Assembly (NCBI RefSeq): GCF_021216675.1
Contig: NZ_CP086120.1
Coordinates: forward strand, 4,586,501-4,650,500
Length of the DNA stretch: 64,000 nt
Source of the DNA: Streptomyces gobiensis
GTDB lineage: Bacteria > Actinomycetota > Actinomycetes > Streptomycetales > Streptomycetaceae
Reading direction: 5' to 3'
The notes beneath the pieces were generated by a model. It was given only the letters and a program-made list of their open reading frames with translations. It was not told the origin of the DNA and made no database searches. The position numbers and the translations under genes are program-made. Positions 29,345-37,776 of this stretch are shown here, in pieces; position 1 is the first letter of the stretch; each line of letters begins with the position of its first letter.

Positions 29345-30232
29345 ATGCGTCCTTTCTCTTCCTCGCTGCTCTCTTCCCCGCTGCTCGGCATCGCCATCGC
29401 CATCGGCATCATGGCGCCAGCCACCCTTGCCCTGCCGCCTCCTGCCTCAGCTGGCCAGGTCATCATCGGTGGCAGCCCGGTCCCCGTCGCAGAGCATCCA
29501 TGGGCCGTGGCCCTGGCCAGCCGCGCCGTATTCGGCGACGCCAGGTCCGGACAGTTCTGCGGCGGTGCGGTGGTGGGCCCGCGCACCGTGGTCACGGCGG
29601 CACACTGCTTCAGCTCGGAGGTGCTCGGCCGTGACCACACCCAGATCCGTGATCTGCGGGTCATCGCAGGCCGGGAAGACCTGCGCGGCAATACGGGCAA
29701 GGAGCTGGCGCTCCGTGCCACCTGGGTGAATCCGGACTTTGACACCGAGACCAACGCCGGGGATCTCGCCGTGCTCCAGCTTGCTGAACCGCTGCCCGCC
29801 GGCTACGTCATCCCCATGGCAGGCGAGGACGACCCGGCGTACGCACCGGAGACGCAAGCGGCGGTCTACGGCTGGGGGGACACCCGCGGTGACGGCAGCT
29901 ACGCCGACCGGCTGCGCTCGGCGCGGGTGCGGATGCTTGACGACAAGATCTGCGCCACCGCGTATCCCGGCGGTGCTGGTGGCACGTACCAGGCCGACAC
30001 GATGGTCTGTGCCGGAGAGCCCAAGGGCGGGCGGGATGCCTGCCAGGGTGACAGCGGTGGTCCGCTGGTCGCCCAGGGGCGGCTGGTGGGCCTGGTGTCC
30101 TGGGGCTCGGGCTGTGGTCAGCGGGGACGGCCGGGGGTGTACACCCGGGTCGGAGCCATCCGGGACCTGGTGCGGGAGCACGGGGCTGAGCCTTCCCCGC
30201 TACGGACATGGCCCTTCCCTCTGCGGACATGA
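29345..30232 (+). CDS. Secreted trypsin-like serine protease
   Basis: 295 residues of the S1 family. A signal peptide with a long hydrophobic core ends near PASA-GQ (about residue 36). The mature N-terminus IIGG matches a trypsin zymogen activation site. The triad is His87 (TAAHC), Asp140 (AGDLAVL) and Ser237 (GDSGGP); Asp231 six residues before the serine (RDACQGDSGG) predicts Arg/Lys specificity. Cysteine pairs are as in trypsins. The C-terminus ends with two PLRT repeats of no known role. Confidence 0.92.
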   Translation: MRPFSSSLLSSPLLGIAIAIGIMAPATLALPPPASAGQVIIGGSPVPVAEHPWAVALASRAVFGDARSGQFCGGAVVGPRTVVTAAHCFSSEVLGRDHTQIRDLRVIAGREDLRGNTGKELALRATWVNPDFDTETNAGDLAVLQLAEPLPAGYVIPMAGEDDPAYAPETQAAVYGWGDTRGDGSYADRLRSARVRMLDDKICATAYPGGAGGTYQADTMVCAGEPKGGRDACQGDSGGPLVAQGRLVGLVSWGSGCGQRGRPGVYTRVGAIRDLVREHGAEPSPLRTWPFPLRT

Positions 30233-30329
30233 CGATGGGCGGCCACTCCCGGCTGGGGGTGGCCGCCCATCGCTTCCGGTCCTGGGCCGGTCCGAGCTCG
30301 TCGGAAAGGAACGCTGTGCGTCAGGTCAG

Positions 30330-30557
30330 TCAGCTCTGGTCGCCAGCAGCTGCCGGAGTGGCGGTCAGCCGCTCCGTCTCGTCCTGTATTTCCGCGGCGA
30401 TCTTCTTGAGTTCTGGCTCGAACTTGCGGCCGTGGTGAGCGCAGAACAGCAGCTCTCCGCCACTGAGCAGTACGACGCGCAGGTATGCCTGGGCGCCGCA
30501 GCGGTCGCAGCGGTCAGCGGCCGTCAGCGGGCTCGCGGGTGTCAGAACAGTAGTCAC
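30330..30557 (-). CDS. DUF7455 family small zinc-ribbon-like protein
   Basis: 75 residues. CDRCGAQAYLRVVLLSGGELLFCAHHGRKFEPELKK places CxxC and CxHH ligands around a short beta hairpin, so a zinc site is likely, followed by a helical tail. Members are common in actinobacteria near hrdB and parE; the role is unknown. The 427-base gap to parE is AT-richer than its neighbours and should contain divergent promoters, but I cannot name elements in it. Confidence 0.8.
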   Translation of the reverse strand: MTTVLTPASPLTAADRCDRCGAQAYLRVVLLSGGELLFCAHHGRKFEPELKKIAAEIQDETERLTATPAAAGDQS

Positions 30558-30984
30558 GTCGCCTCTTCTCTAGCTCGACGAGCTGTCGTACCAGGGTCAA
30601 CATCCAACCAGGCCGAAAACGTTCCCGCTCGGGGCTTTTCCTCAAAAATTCCCTCTGAGGTGGCCGAATGCTGCCGGTTGGCGGCGAAGGAGCCGTATTG
30701 CTAGTTGATTGCGGTTTTCATGCCATTTGTCCGGTTGTCGTCTCTGAGCTGGTTGCCCAGTTCGTTCATGAGGACGTGCCCGGAGCCTAAATGGTTCATG
30801 CCTCGATGGGAACGTGATGTACACGTCACCCGGATGAGTTATCGAACATCTGCGCGACACTGGGTTAGCATAGGTTTACTCCTGGGTGGCTGCACACCAG
30901 CTCTACGGGGCCTCGGTACCCTCTGACCGGCAAGCAAGCCACCCGAGTTAATCCCTGAGCGAAATTCAGCGAGGAGCGAACCGC

Positions 30985-33105
30985 GTGACCGCCGAGACGT
31001 CTGTGCCGTCCACCGCGCTGCTGACCGGAGCAGACCGGGATGGAGGCTCCAACTACACCGCTCGGCACCTACTGGTCCTTGAGGGTCTGGAGGCGGTGCG
31101 GAAACGGCCCGGCATGTATATCGGCTCGACCGACAGCCGTGGCCTGATGCACTGCCTCTGGGAGATCATCGACAACTCTGTCGATGAGGCCCTGGGCGGT
31201 CACTGCGACCGTATCGAGGTGATCCTCCATGAGGACGGCTCGGTCGAGGTGCGGGACAACGGGCGGGGCATCCCGGTGGATGTCGAGCCCAAGACCGGGC
31301 TCTCGGGCATCGAGGTCGTGATGACCAAGCTGCACGCCGGCGGAAAGTTCGGCGGTGGCTCCTACGCCGCCTCCGGCGGTCTGCACGGTGTCGGCGCCTC
31401 AGTGGTCAACGCCCTCTCCGCCCGGCTCGATGTCGAGGTCGACCGGGCCGGCCGCACCCACTCCATCAGCTTCCGGCGCGGTGTCCCCGGCATCTTCACC
31501 GAATCCGGTCCGGATGCCCCCTTCGATCCGTCGAGCGGCCTGCTCAAGGGCAAGAAGATCCCCAAGACCCGCACGGGCACCCGGGTGCGGTACTGGGCGG
31601 ACCGGCAGATCTTCCTCAAGGACGCCAGGCTCTCCCTGGCGGACCTGCACGCCCGCGCCCGGCAGACCGCCTTCCTGGTGCCCGGACTGACGATCACCGT
31701 GCGTGATGAGCGCGGTATAGAGGCCCCGGCCGCCGAGGAGGTCTTCCACTACGACGGCGGCATCAGCGAGTTCTGTGAGTACCTGGCCCAGGACAAGGGC
31801 GTCTGCGATGTGCTGCGGCTCCAGGGCCAGGGGTCCTTCAAGGAGACCGTGCCGGTCCTCGACGGCCGTGGCCATATGATCCCCACCGAGGTCACCCGAG
31901 AGCTGGGCGTCGACATCGCCCTGCGCTGGGGCACCGGCTACGACACCACCGTCAAATCCTTCGTCAACATCATCGCCACCCCCAAGGGCGGCACCCATGT
32001 CGCCGGCTTTGAGCGCGCGGTCACCAGGACAGTCAATGAGGTACTGCGCTCCGCCAAGCTGCTGCGTGTCGCCGAGGATGACATCGTCAAGGACGATGCG
32101 CTGGAGGGACTTACGGCGGTCGTGACGGTACGGCTGGCCGAGCCGCAGTTCGAGGGGCAGACCAAGGAGGTGCTGGGCACCTCGGCGGCCTCCCGGATCG
32201 TGGCGCAGGTGGTGAGCAAGGAGCTGAAGGCGTTCCTGACGTCCACCAAGCGGGACGCCAAGCAACACGCCCGGGCCGTCCTGGAGAAGACCGTCGCCGC
32301 CGCCCGCACCCGGATCGCCGCCCGGCAGCACAAGGAGGCGCAGCGCCGTAAGACCGCGCTGGAGTCCTCCTCGCTCCCGGCGAAGCTGGCCGACTGCCGC
32401 AGCGACGATGTGGAGCGCGGCGAGCTCTTCATCGTCGAGGGTGACTCGGCGCTCGGCACCGCCAAGCTTGCCCGTAACTCCGAGTTCCAGGCGCTGCTGC
32501 CCATCCGTGGCAAGATCCTCAACGTTCAGAAGTCTTCTATTTCAGACATGCTGAAGAACGTTGAGTGCGGCGCGATCATCCAGGTCATAGGAGCCGGGTC
32601 CGGCCGGACCTTCGACATCGACCAGGCGCGCTATGGCAAGGTGATCTTCCTCGCTGACGCCGATGTCGACGGCGCGCACATCCGCTGTCTGCTGCTGACC
32701 CTCTTCCAGCGCTATATGCGGCCCATGGTCGAGCAGGGCCGGGTCTTCTCCGCGGTGCCGCCGCTGCACCGGATCGAGCTGAGCAACCCCAAGAAGGGGC
32801 AGGACAAGTACATCTACACCTACTCCGACAGCGAGCTCCGGCAGACCCTGCTGGACCTGCAGGCCAGGAACATCCGCTTCAAGGACGCCATCCAGCGCTA
32901 CAAGGGTCTCGGTGAGATGGACGCCGACCAGCTCGCGGAGACCACGATGGATCCGCGCAAGCGCACCCTGCGGCGGATCAACATCAGTGATCTGGAGGCC
33001 GCCGAGAAGGCGTTTGATCTGCTCATGGGCAACGAGGTCGCGCCGCGTAAGGAGTTCATCACCACCTCAGCGGCGACGCTCGACCGCTCACGTATCGACG
33101 TCTGA
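30985..33105 (+). CDS. parE: DNA topoisomerase IV subunit B (GyrB-like)
   Basis: 706-residue ATPase subunit of a type IIA topoisomerase. The GHKL ATPase site shows IIDNSVDEALGG, DNGRGIPVDV and the GLHGVGASVVNALS lid; the TOPRIM metal site shows EGDSALGTAK and DADVDGAHIRCLLLTL. The GTG is preceded by GAGGAG at a normal distance. With parC at 37.8-40.2 kb on the opposite strand it should form the decatenating enzyme; S. coelicolor has separate gyrA and gyrB near its origin, which is why I call this ParE rather than GyrB. Confidence 0.93.
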   Translation: MTAETSVPSTALLTGADRDGGSNYTARHLLVLEGLEAVRKRPGMYIGSTDSRGLMHCLWEIIDNSVDEALGGHCDRIEVILHEDGSVEVRDNGRGIPVDVEPKTGLSGIEVVMTKLHAGGKFGGGSYAASGGLHGVGASVVNALSARLDVEVDRAGRTHSISFRRGVPGIFTESGPDAPFDPSSGLLKGKKIPKTRTGTRVRYWADRQIFLKDARLSLADLHARARQTAFLVPGLTITVRDERGIEAPAAEEVFHYDGGISEFCEYLAQDKGVCDVLRLQGQGSFKETVPVLDGRGHMIPTEVTRELGVDIALRWGTGYDTTVKSFVNIIATPKGGTHVAGFERAVTRTVNEVLRSAKLLRVAEDDIVKDDALEGLTAVVTVRLAEPQFEGQTKEVLGTSAASRIVAQVVSKELKAFLTSTKRDAKQHARAVLEKTVAAARTRIAARQHKEAQRRKTALESSSLPAKLADCRSDDVERGELFIVEGDSALGTAKLARNSEFQALLPIRGKILNVQKSSISDMLKNVECGAIIQVIGAGSGRTFDIDQARYGKVIFLADADVDGAHIRCLLLTLFQRYMRPMVEQGRVFSAVPPLHRIELSNPKKGQDKYIYTYSDSELRQTLLDLQARNIRFKDAIQRYKGLGEMDADQLAETTMDPRKRTLRRINISDLEAAEKAFDLLMGNEVAPRKEFITTSAATLDRSRIDV

Positions 33106-33132
33106 CCGGCAACGATCCACTCGTCACCTGAA

Positions 33133-33174
33133 GGGGTGAAGGTCCCGGATAGCGGAGTCCGGGATCTTCACCCC
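33133..33174 (+). terminator. Terminator of parE
   Basis: GGGGTGAAG-G-TCCCGGA pairs with TCCGGGA-T-CTTCACCCC across an 8-base loop, 27 bases after the parE stop. Confidence 0.8.
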
Positions 33175-33214
33175 TGTCCATGCTTGGACTCTCCGGCAAG
33201 CAAGGAGAGTTCGG

Positions 33215-33742
33215 GTGACACAGCACGACGAGCGCGACGACCCCAGCGGGATCCGGCTCCAGGACCCCTGGTACGACGCGCTGGCCTCCGGCTGGGGTGA
33301 GGGGGACAGCGCCCAGCAGGAGCCGCGCAGTAACGCTCCTGCGCCGGATGTGCCCCCAGACCCGGCAGCCCGGGCGGACCCGGCAGTTCCGGCGGACCCG
33401 GCAGCCCCCGGCGGTCCGGCCGCGGTCTACCTCGCGGTGCACCGGAGCGAGGCCTTCCAGGAGGTGCGCCGTCGCCACCGGCGCTTTGTCTTCCCCGCTA
33501 CCGTCGGCTTCCTCGGCTGGTATCTCGCCTACATCATCACCGTCACCGCCGCGCCCGGGGTGATGGGGCGGCCGGTGGGGGACGGCCCGTTCAATGTGGG
33601 CATGCTGGCCGGGCTCGGGCAGTTCGCCACGACTGCCCTGCTGACCTGGGCGTACGCCTGGAACGCCCGGCTGCGCCGGGACAGGGCGGCACTTGAGCTG
33701 CGCTGGGAGACCCAGCAGCGATCCCGGGAGGCAGCCCGGTGA
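33215..33742 (+). CDS. DUF485 membrane protein, symporter partner
   Basis: 175 residues. The N-terminal ~75 are Pro/Ala/Asp-rich, with PADPA-type repeats. The DUF485 core follows (YLAVHRSEAFQEVRRRHRRFVFPATVGFLGWYLAYIITV, then a second membrane segment VGMLAGLGQFATTALLTWAYAW). DUF485 proteins are encoded next to acetate/monocarboxylate SSS symporters, as here: its stop overlaps the symporter GTG by 4 bases. Confidence 0.88.
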   Translation: MTQHDERDDPSGIRLQDPWYDALASGWGEGDSAQQEPRSNAPAPDVPPDPAARADPAVPADPAAPGGPAAVYLAVHRSEAFQEVRRRHRRFVFPATVGFLGWYLAYIITVTAAPGVMGRPVGDGPFNVGMLAGLGQFATTALLTWAYAWNARLRRDRAALELRWETQQRSREAAR

Positions 33743-35343
33743 GCCCGGTGAGCTGGAGCCATCAGACCCTGGCGCTGGTCCTCTTCAGCGTCTTTGTGGC
33801 CGTCACCCTGGCGATCACCACGTGGGCCAGCCGCAGACGGCAGGGATCGCCGGAGGAGTTCTATGCGGGCGGACGGCTGTTCTCGCCCATGGAGAACGGT
33901 TTCGCCATCTCCGGCGACTATTTGTCCGCCGCATCCTTCCTCGGTATCTCCGGCCTGATCGCCCTCTACGGTTTCGACGGCACGGTCTACGCCGTTGGTT
34001 TCCTGGTCGCCTGGCTGGTCGTACTGCTTCTTGTCGCTGAGCTCCTGCGCAACTGCGGTCGGTTCACGCTCGCCGATGTCCTGGTGGCGCGGCTGCGGGA
34101 GCGACCGGTCCGGATCGCCGCGGGCAGCGCGTCGGTCACCGTCTCGGTGCTCTATCTGGTGGCGCAGATGGTTGGTGCGGGCACCCTGGTCGCGCTGCTG
34201 CTGGGCGGCACCGGCTCCGCCACGCGCACCTGGACGGTGATCGGAGTCGGGGCGCTCATGGTGATCTACGTTTCGTGCGGCGGGATGCGGGCGACCACCT
34301 GGATCCAGATCGTCAAGGCAGTGCTTCTGCTGGGTGGTGCCATCACACTGGCCGTCCTGGTTCTGCTGCGCTTCGGCGGAGATCTGGGCTCGCTCCTGTC
34401 CGGCGCCGCCGAACGCAGCGGGCACGGCAACGGCTTCCTCACCCCGGGCCTGCTCTTCGGCGCAGGCTGGACCTCCCGGCTGGACTTCATCAGCCTCGGG
34501 ATCGCGCTTGTCCTGGGCACCGCCGGACTTCCGCATATCCTGGCCCGCTTCTACACGGTGCCCACGGCACGGGCCGCCCGCCGCTCGGTGATCTGGGCGA
34601 TCGGGCTGATCGGGGGCTTCTATCTGATGACGATCGTGCTCGGTTTCGGCGCCGCGGCGCTGCTGGGGCCGGACACGGTGCGGGAGTCCAACCCGGCCGG
34701 TAACACAGCGGTGCCGCTGCTCGCCCAGTTCCTGGGCGGCGGCGCCGGGACGGCGGGGGGAACGCTGCTCTTCGCGGTGGTGGCCGCGATCGCCTTCGCC
34801 ACGATTCTCGCCGTGGTCGCCGGGATCACTCTGGCCTCTTCGGCGGCCATCGCCCACGATCTGTACGCCTCACTGAGCCGCCGCGGTGGCCGTGGGCCGC
34901 GCAGCGAAGTGGCCGTCGCCAGGATCGCCGCCGTTGGGATCGGCGCTGCCGCCATCGGGCTCGGGCTGCTCGCCCAGAACCTCAACGTCGCCTTCCTGGT
35001 GGGCCTGGCCTTCGCCGTCGCCGCCTCGGCGAATCTCCCCGTGCTGCTCTACACCCTCTTCTGGCGCCGCTTCACCACGCGCGGCGCGCTCTGGTCCATC
35101 TACGGCGGCCTCGTTCCGGCCATCGCCCTGGTCGCACTCTCGCCGGTGGTCTCCGGCAGCCCTGAGTCCCTCTTCCCGCACCTGGACTTCGCCCTCTTCC
35201 CGCTGCAGAACCCCGGGGTGGTTTCCATCCCGATCGGATTCCTCATGGGCTGGCTGGGCGCGGTCACCGATACGGACACCCCGGATGAGGCCAAGCATGC
35301 TGAGACGGAGGTACGGGGGCTGACGGGGGCGGGGGCGGCGTAG
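33739..35343 (+). CDS. Sodium/solute symporter (SSS family, ActP-like)
   Basis: 534 residues with about 13 membrane helices. Family marks include EEFYAGGRLFSPMENGFAISGDYLSAASFLGISGLIALYG, the SSS signature region GTAGLPHILARFYTVPTARAARRS and a long later segment with AAIAFATILAVVAGITLASSAAIAHDLYA. It probably imports acetate or another short monocarboxylate with sodium. Translation is likely coupled to the DUF485 gene through the GTGA overlap. Confidence 0.9.
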   Translation: MSPVSWSHQTLALVLFSVFVAVTLAITTWASRRRQGSPEEFYAGGRLFSPMENGFAISGDYLSAASFLGISGLIALYGFDGTVYAVGFLVAWLVVLLLVAELLRNCGRFTLADVLVARLRERPVRIAAGSASVTVSVLYLVAQMVGAGTLVALLLGGTGSATRTWTVIGVGALMVIYVSCGGMRATTWIQIVKAVLLLGGAITLAVLVLLRFGGDLGSLLSGAAERSGHGNGFLTPGLLFGAGWTSRLDFISLGIALVLGTAGLPHILARFYTVPTARAARRSVIWAIGLIGGFYLMTIVLGFGAAALLGPDTVRESNPAGNTAVPLLAQFLGGGAGTAGGTLLFAVVAAIAFATILAVVAGITLASSAAIAHDLYASLSRRGGRGPRSEVAVARIAAVGIGAAAIGLGLLAQNLNVAFLVGLAFAVAASANLPVLLYTLFWRRFTTRGALWSIYGGLVPAIALVALSPVVSGSPESLFPHLDFALFPLQNPGVVSIPIGFLMGWLGAVTDTDTPDEAKHAETEVRGLTGAGAA

Positions 35344-35395
35344 GCATGGCGACCCGGGTCAGCTGCGAGATCCCTCCCGAGCCCGGCCGCGTTGG

Positions 35396-36304
35396 CTAAG
35401 CGAGCGTGGTGATGGCCGCGATCTCCATCCTGGGCTGTACGGCGAGCGCGGCACCGCAGCTCGCGGCGGCTGGGGGAGCGTCGGTGGAGGCGGTCACGCT
35501 GACCAGCCAGGAGCGGCCATCGCGGTGGGTCACGGTCACGACCCAGCCGCCGTCATGCTCCTCGGTGTCGGCGACCGTCAGCGCGTCCGCACCGTTCTCG
35601 CCGGTAAGCTCCCGTACCGCGAGCTCAGCGGCCTGGCCGGGGCGCTCCCAGGCGGAGCGGCCGCGGCAGCGCTCAACGACCACCCGGCCGTCACGGACGG
35701 CGGCCAGCAGCGCCTTGACAGCGGGTGCCTCGACGCGTCCGTAGGCATAGCCCTGCGGCAGCACCAGCAGCGTGGGGGCGAACCGGTGGCCGCCAATATG
35801 GGTGATCTCCCAGACGTCGGCCCCGCCGGAGGCGGCCAGCTCTGCGGCGAGCGGGCGGCCGAGCAGGGCGCAGCAGCGGTCCCGTTTGCCGTTGGTGCAC
35901 ACCAGGGCGAGCGGATGGCCGTCGTAGGGGTCCCACAGCCCGTTGTGGTCGCCCGCGCCGAGCGCGGTGAAGTCCAGTTCCCGCAACCGCTCCGGGTCGC
36001 CGACGTCCGCCGCGGTACGGATCCAGGAGCGGCCCGGAACCGTATGGGCGGCGAAGACCCGACGGCGGACGGGGCCATGGCAGTCCGCGTGCCGCCCGGG
36101 GCGGCGGATCAGTGCGATACGTACTCCGGTGCCCTCGGCAGCCTCCTCCAGGGCGCGGCCGAGCGCCGGATCCAGATGGCTCTGGACCAGGGCGTTGCTC
36201 CCCCACGGCCCGGGCTGTTCGATCAGCAGCCAGGTACGGGCGGGCGCGGCGGTCGCCGCCAGCGGCTCAGCCAGTTCCCGTGATGCGGTCGCACACGTAC
36301 TCAC
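35396..36304 (-). CDS. Sucrase/ferredoxin-like protein
   Basis: 302 residues. Cysteines occur in VSTCATASREL, RHADCHGPV and CTNGKRDRCCALLGRPLA, and ITHIGGHRFAPTLLVLPQGYAYGRV matches the thioredoxin-like ferredoxin domain of the Sucrase_ferredoxin-like family (Aim32/Apd1 type), so a 2Fe-2S cluster is probable. I chose the GTG at 36304 (VSTC start, typical of homologues). An iron box lies immediately upstream, on which the only Shine-Dalgarno-like GGAGG (14 bases away) falls, so repressor binding would cover the translation start region. Confidence 0.83.
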   Translation of the reverse strand: MSTCATASRELAEPLAATAAPARTWLLIEQPGPWGSNALVQSHLDPALGRALEEAAEGTGVRIALIRRPGRHADCHGPVRRRVFAAHTVPGRSWIRTAADVGDPERLRELDFTALGAGDHNGLWDPYDGHPLALVCTNGKRDRCCALLGRPLAAELAASGGADVWEITHIGGHRFAPTLLVLPQGYAYGRVEAPAVKALLAAVRDGRVVVERCRGRSAWERPGQAAELAVRELTGENGADALTVADTEEHDGGWVVTVTHRDGRSWLVSVTASTDAPPAAASCGAALAVQPRMEIAAITTLA

Positions 36305-36323
36305 ATAGGTGAGCCTAACCTCC
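36305..36323 (-). promoter_or_regulatory. Iron box (DmdR1/IdeR operator)
   Basis: On the minus strand GGAGGTTAGGCTCACCTAT matches 15 of 19 positions of the actinobacterial iron-box consensus TTAGGTTAGGCTAACCTAA. It lies between the divergent sucrase/ferredoxin-like gene and the CobW gene, next to the start of the former and 43 bases from the latter. Confidence 0.75.
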
Positions 36324-36366
36324 GTTACGATCGACAGCCGTCCGGCACGAATGGAGGCGCGCACCC

Positions 36367-37419
36367 TTGCTGAGGAAACCGATCCCGGTCATCGTCGTCG
36401 CTGGCTTTCTGGGGTCCGGGAAGACCACTCTGCTCAACCACCTGCTGAGAAACCGGCAGGGCGTCCGGGTCGGTGCGGTGGTCAACGACTTCGGCAGCAT
36501 CGAGATCGACGCCATGACCGTTGCCGGACAGGTCGACTCGATGGTCTCGCTCGGCAATGGCTGTCTGTGCTGCGCCGTCGACACCGAAGACCTGGATGAG
36601 GTGCTGGACAAGCTCGCCCGTCCCACGGCCCGGATCGACCTGATCATCATCGAGGCGAGCGGTCTCGCCGAGCCGGAGACCCTGATCAGGATGGTCCTGG
36701 CCAGCACGGACCAGCGCATCGTCTACGGCGGGCTGGTCGAGGTCATCGATGCCGCGGAGTTCGACGGTGTCCGGGCCCGGCATCCCGGGATCGACCGGCA
36801 TATCGGTGTTGCCGATCTCGTCGTGCTGAACAAGGCCGACCGGGTGACGGAAGACCGACGGCAGGCGCTGCTGGACACGCTGGGGCAGCTCAGCGGCGGC
36901 ACACCCGTCGTCTCCGCCTCATACGGGCGCATCGACCCGGAGCTGTTCTTCGACCGGGAGGTGGGCCGGGAGGGGGAGCAGGCCGTGCGACAGCTCTCCT
37001 TCGAGGATCTGTACACGGACGACGACCACGGTCAGCATGTCCACACCGCCTATGAGAGCGTCGAGTTCACTGCGGACGCCCCGCTCAGCCCGCGCCGGTT
37101 TATGAACTTCCTCGACACCAGGCCTCCCGGCCTCTACCGGATGAAGGGCTTTGTCCACTTCGGGGCTGATGGCCAGCCGCAGAAGTGGACGATGCACGCC
37201 GTCGGCGGTTTTCTGCGCTTCTACCCCTCGCCCTGGTCGCGGGATGAGCAGCGGCAGACGCAGCTGGTCCTGATCGGCGCCGGGGTCGATGCCGACGCCC
37301 TGCGCAAGGAACTGGACGCCTGCGTCGGAACCGGACCCGAGGAGTCCGGCCCCACCAGCATGTGGAACGTCCTGCGCTACGTAGACGCCCCCGAAGAGCC
37401 GACTCCCCCCACCCCGTAA
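36367..37419 (+). CDS. CobW/COG0523-family GTP-binding metallochaperone
   Basis: 350 residues. Walker A is GFLGSGKTT (13-21), the metal-binding motif GNGCLCC has Cys66, Cys68 and Cys69, and the base-recognition motif is LNKAD. A CobW C-terminal domain follows (SVEFTADAPLSPRRFMNFLDTRPPGLYRMKGFVHF). The start is TTG with GGAGG 9 bases upstream. COG0523 proteins deliver or insert metals such as zinc, cobalt or iron; the divergent iron box suggests iron-related control here, though I see no zinc (Zur) box. Confidence 0.88.
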   Translation: MLRKPIPVIVVAGFLGSGKTTLLNHLLRNRQGVRVGAVVNDFGSIEIDAMTVAGQVDSMVSLGNGCLCCAVDTEDLDEVLDKLARPTARIDLIIIEASGLAEPETLIRMVLASTDQRIVYGGLVEVIDAAEFDGVRARHPGIDRHIGVADLVVLNKADRVTEDRRQALLDTLGQLSGGTPVVSASYGRIDPELFFDREVGREGEQAVRQLSFEDLYTDDDHGQHVHTAYESVEFTADAPLSPRRFMNFLDTRPPGLYRMKGFVHFGADGQPQKWTMHAVGGFLRFYPSPWSRDEQRQTQLVLIGAGVDADALRKELDACVGTGPEESGPTSMWNVLRYVDAPEEPTPPTP

Positions 37420-37425
37420 CGGATC

Positions 37426-37555
37426 GTTGTGGGCACTCGGTCCGCCCGAGGGGCGGAACGGGTGGGCACAACACCGGCCACCGGCCCGCACCCGGCAAAC
37501 CCCGGGGCCCCGGGGCGAAGCCCCGGTTACGGGAAGGGGCGGGATACGGGGAACC
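37426..37555. repeat. Dispersed intergenic repeat, copy 2 (long form)
   Basis: Same boundaries as the 4027 repeat (GTTGTGGGCA at 37426-37435, TGGGCACAAC at 37463-37472) and the same following ~85 bases containing GGCGAAGCCCCGG and GGGAAGGGGCGGGAT. A second GGGAAGGGGCGGGATACGGGG occurs at about 37619. The 357-base gap between the convergent cobW and parC genes holds only such GC-rich repeats and hairpins; no gene is apparent. Confidence 0.75.
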
Positions 37556-37776
37556 ACCCACGGCCCCCGCAACCGGGCGAAGCCCCGACCGCGGCGGAGC
37601 CGCAAATCGGCACAGCCGGGAAGGGGCGGGATACGGGGAAGCCCACCCTCACGGCACCCCGCAACCAGGCGAAGCCCCGCCGCGCGGCGGAGCCGCGTAC
37701 CGCACAGCCGCGGGCGGAGCCCCGTGACGGGGCGGGCCGGGCCCGCGAGCCCGGCCCCGGCGTACCGGGGCCCGGC

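Noticed and set aside
30985..33105. Calling this gene gyrB and 37777-40218 gyrA
   Set aside because: They are not adjacent, the second lacks a recognisable GyrA-box, and the neighbourhood (hrdB, ptsH) is that of the parE/parC pair in S. coelicolor.
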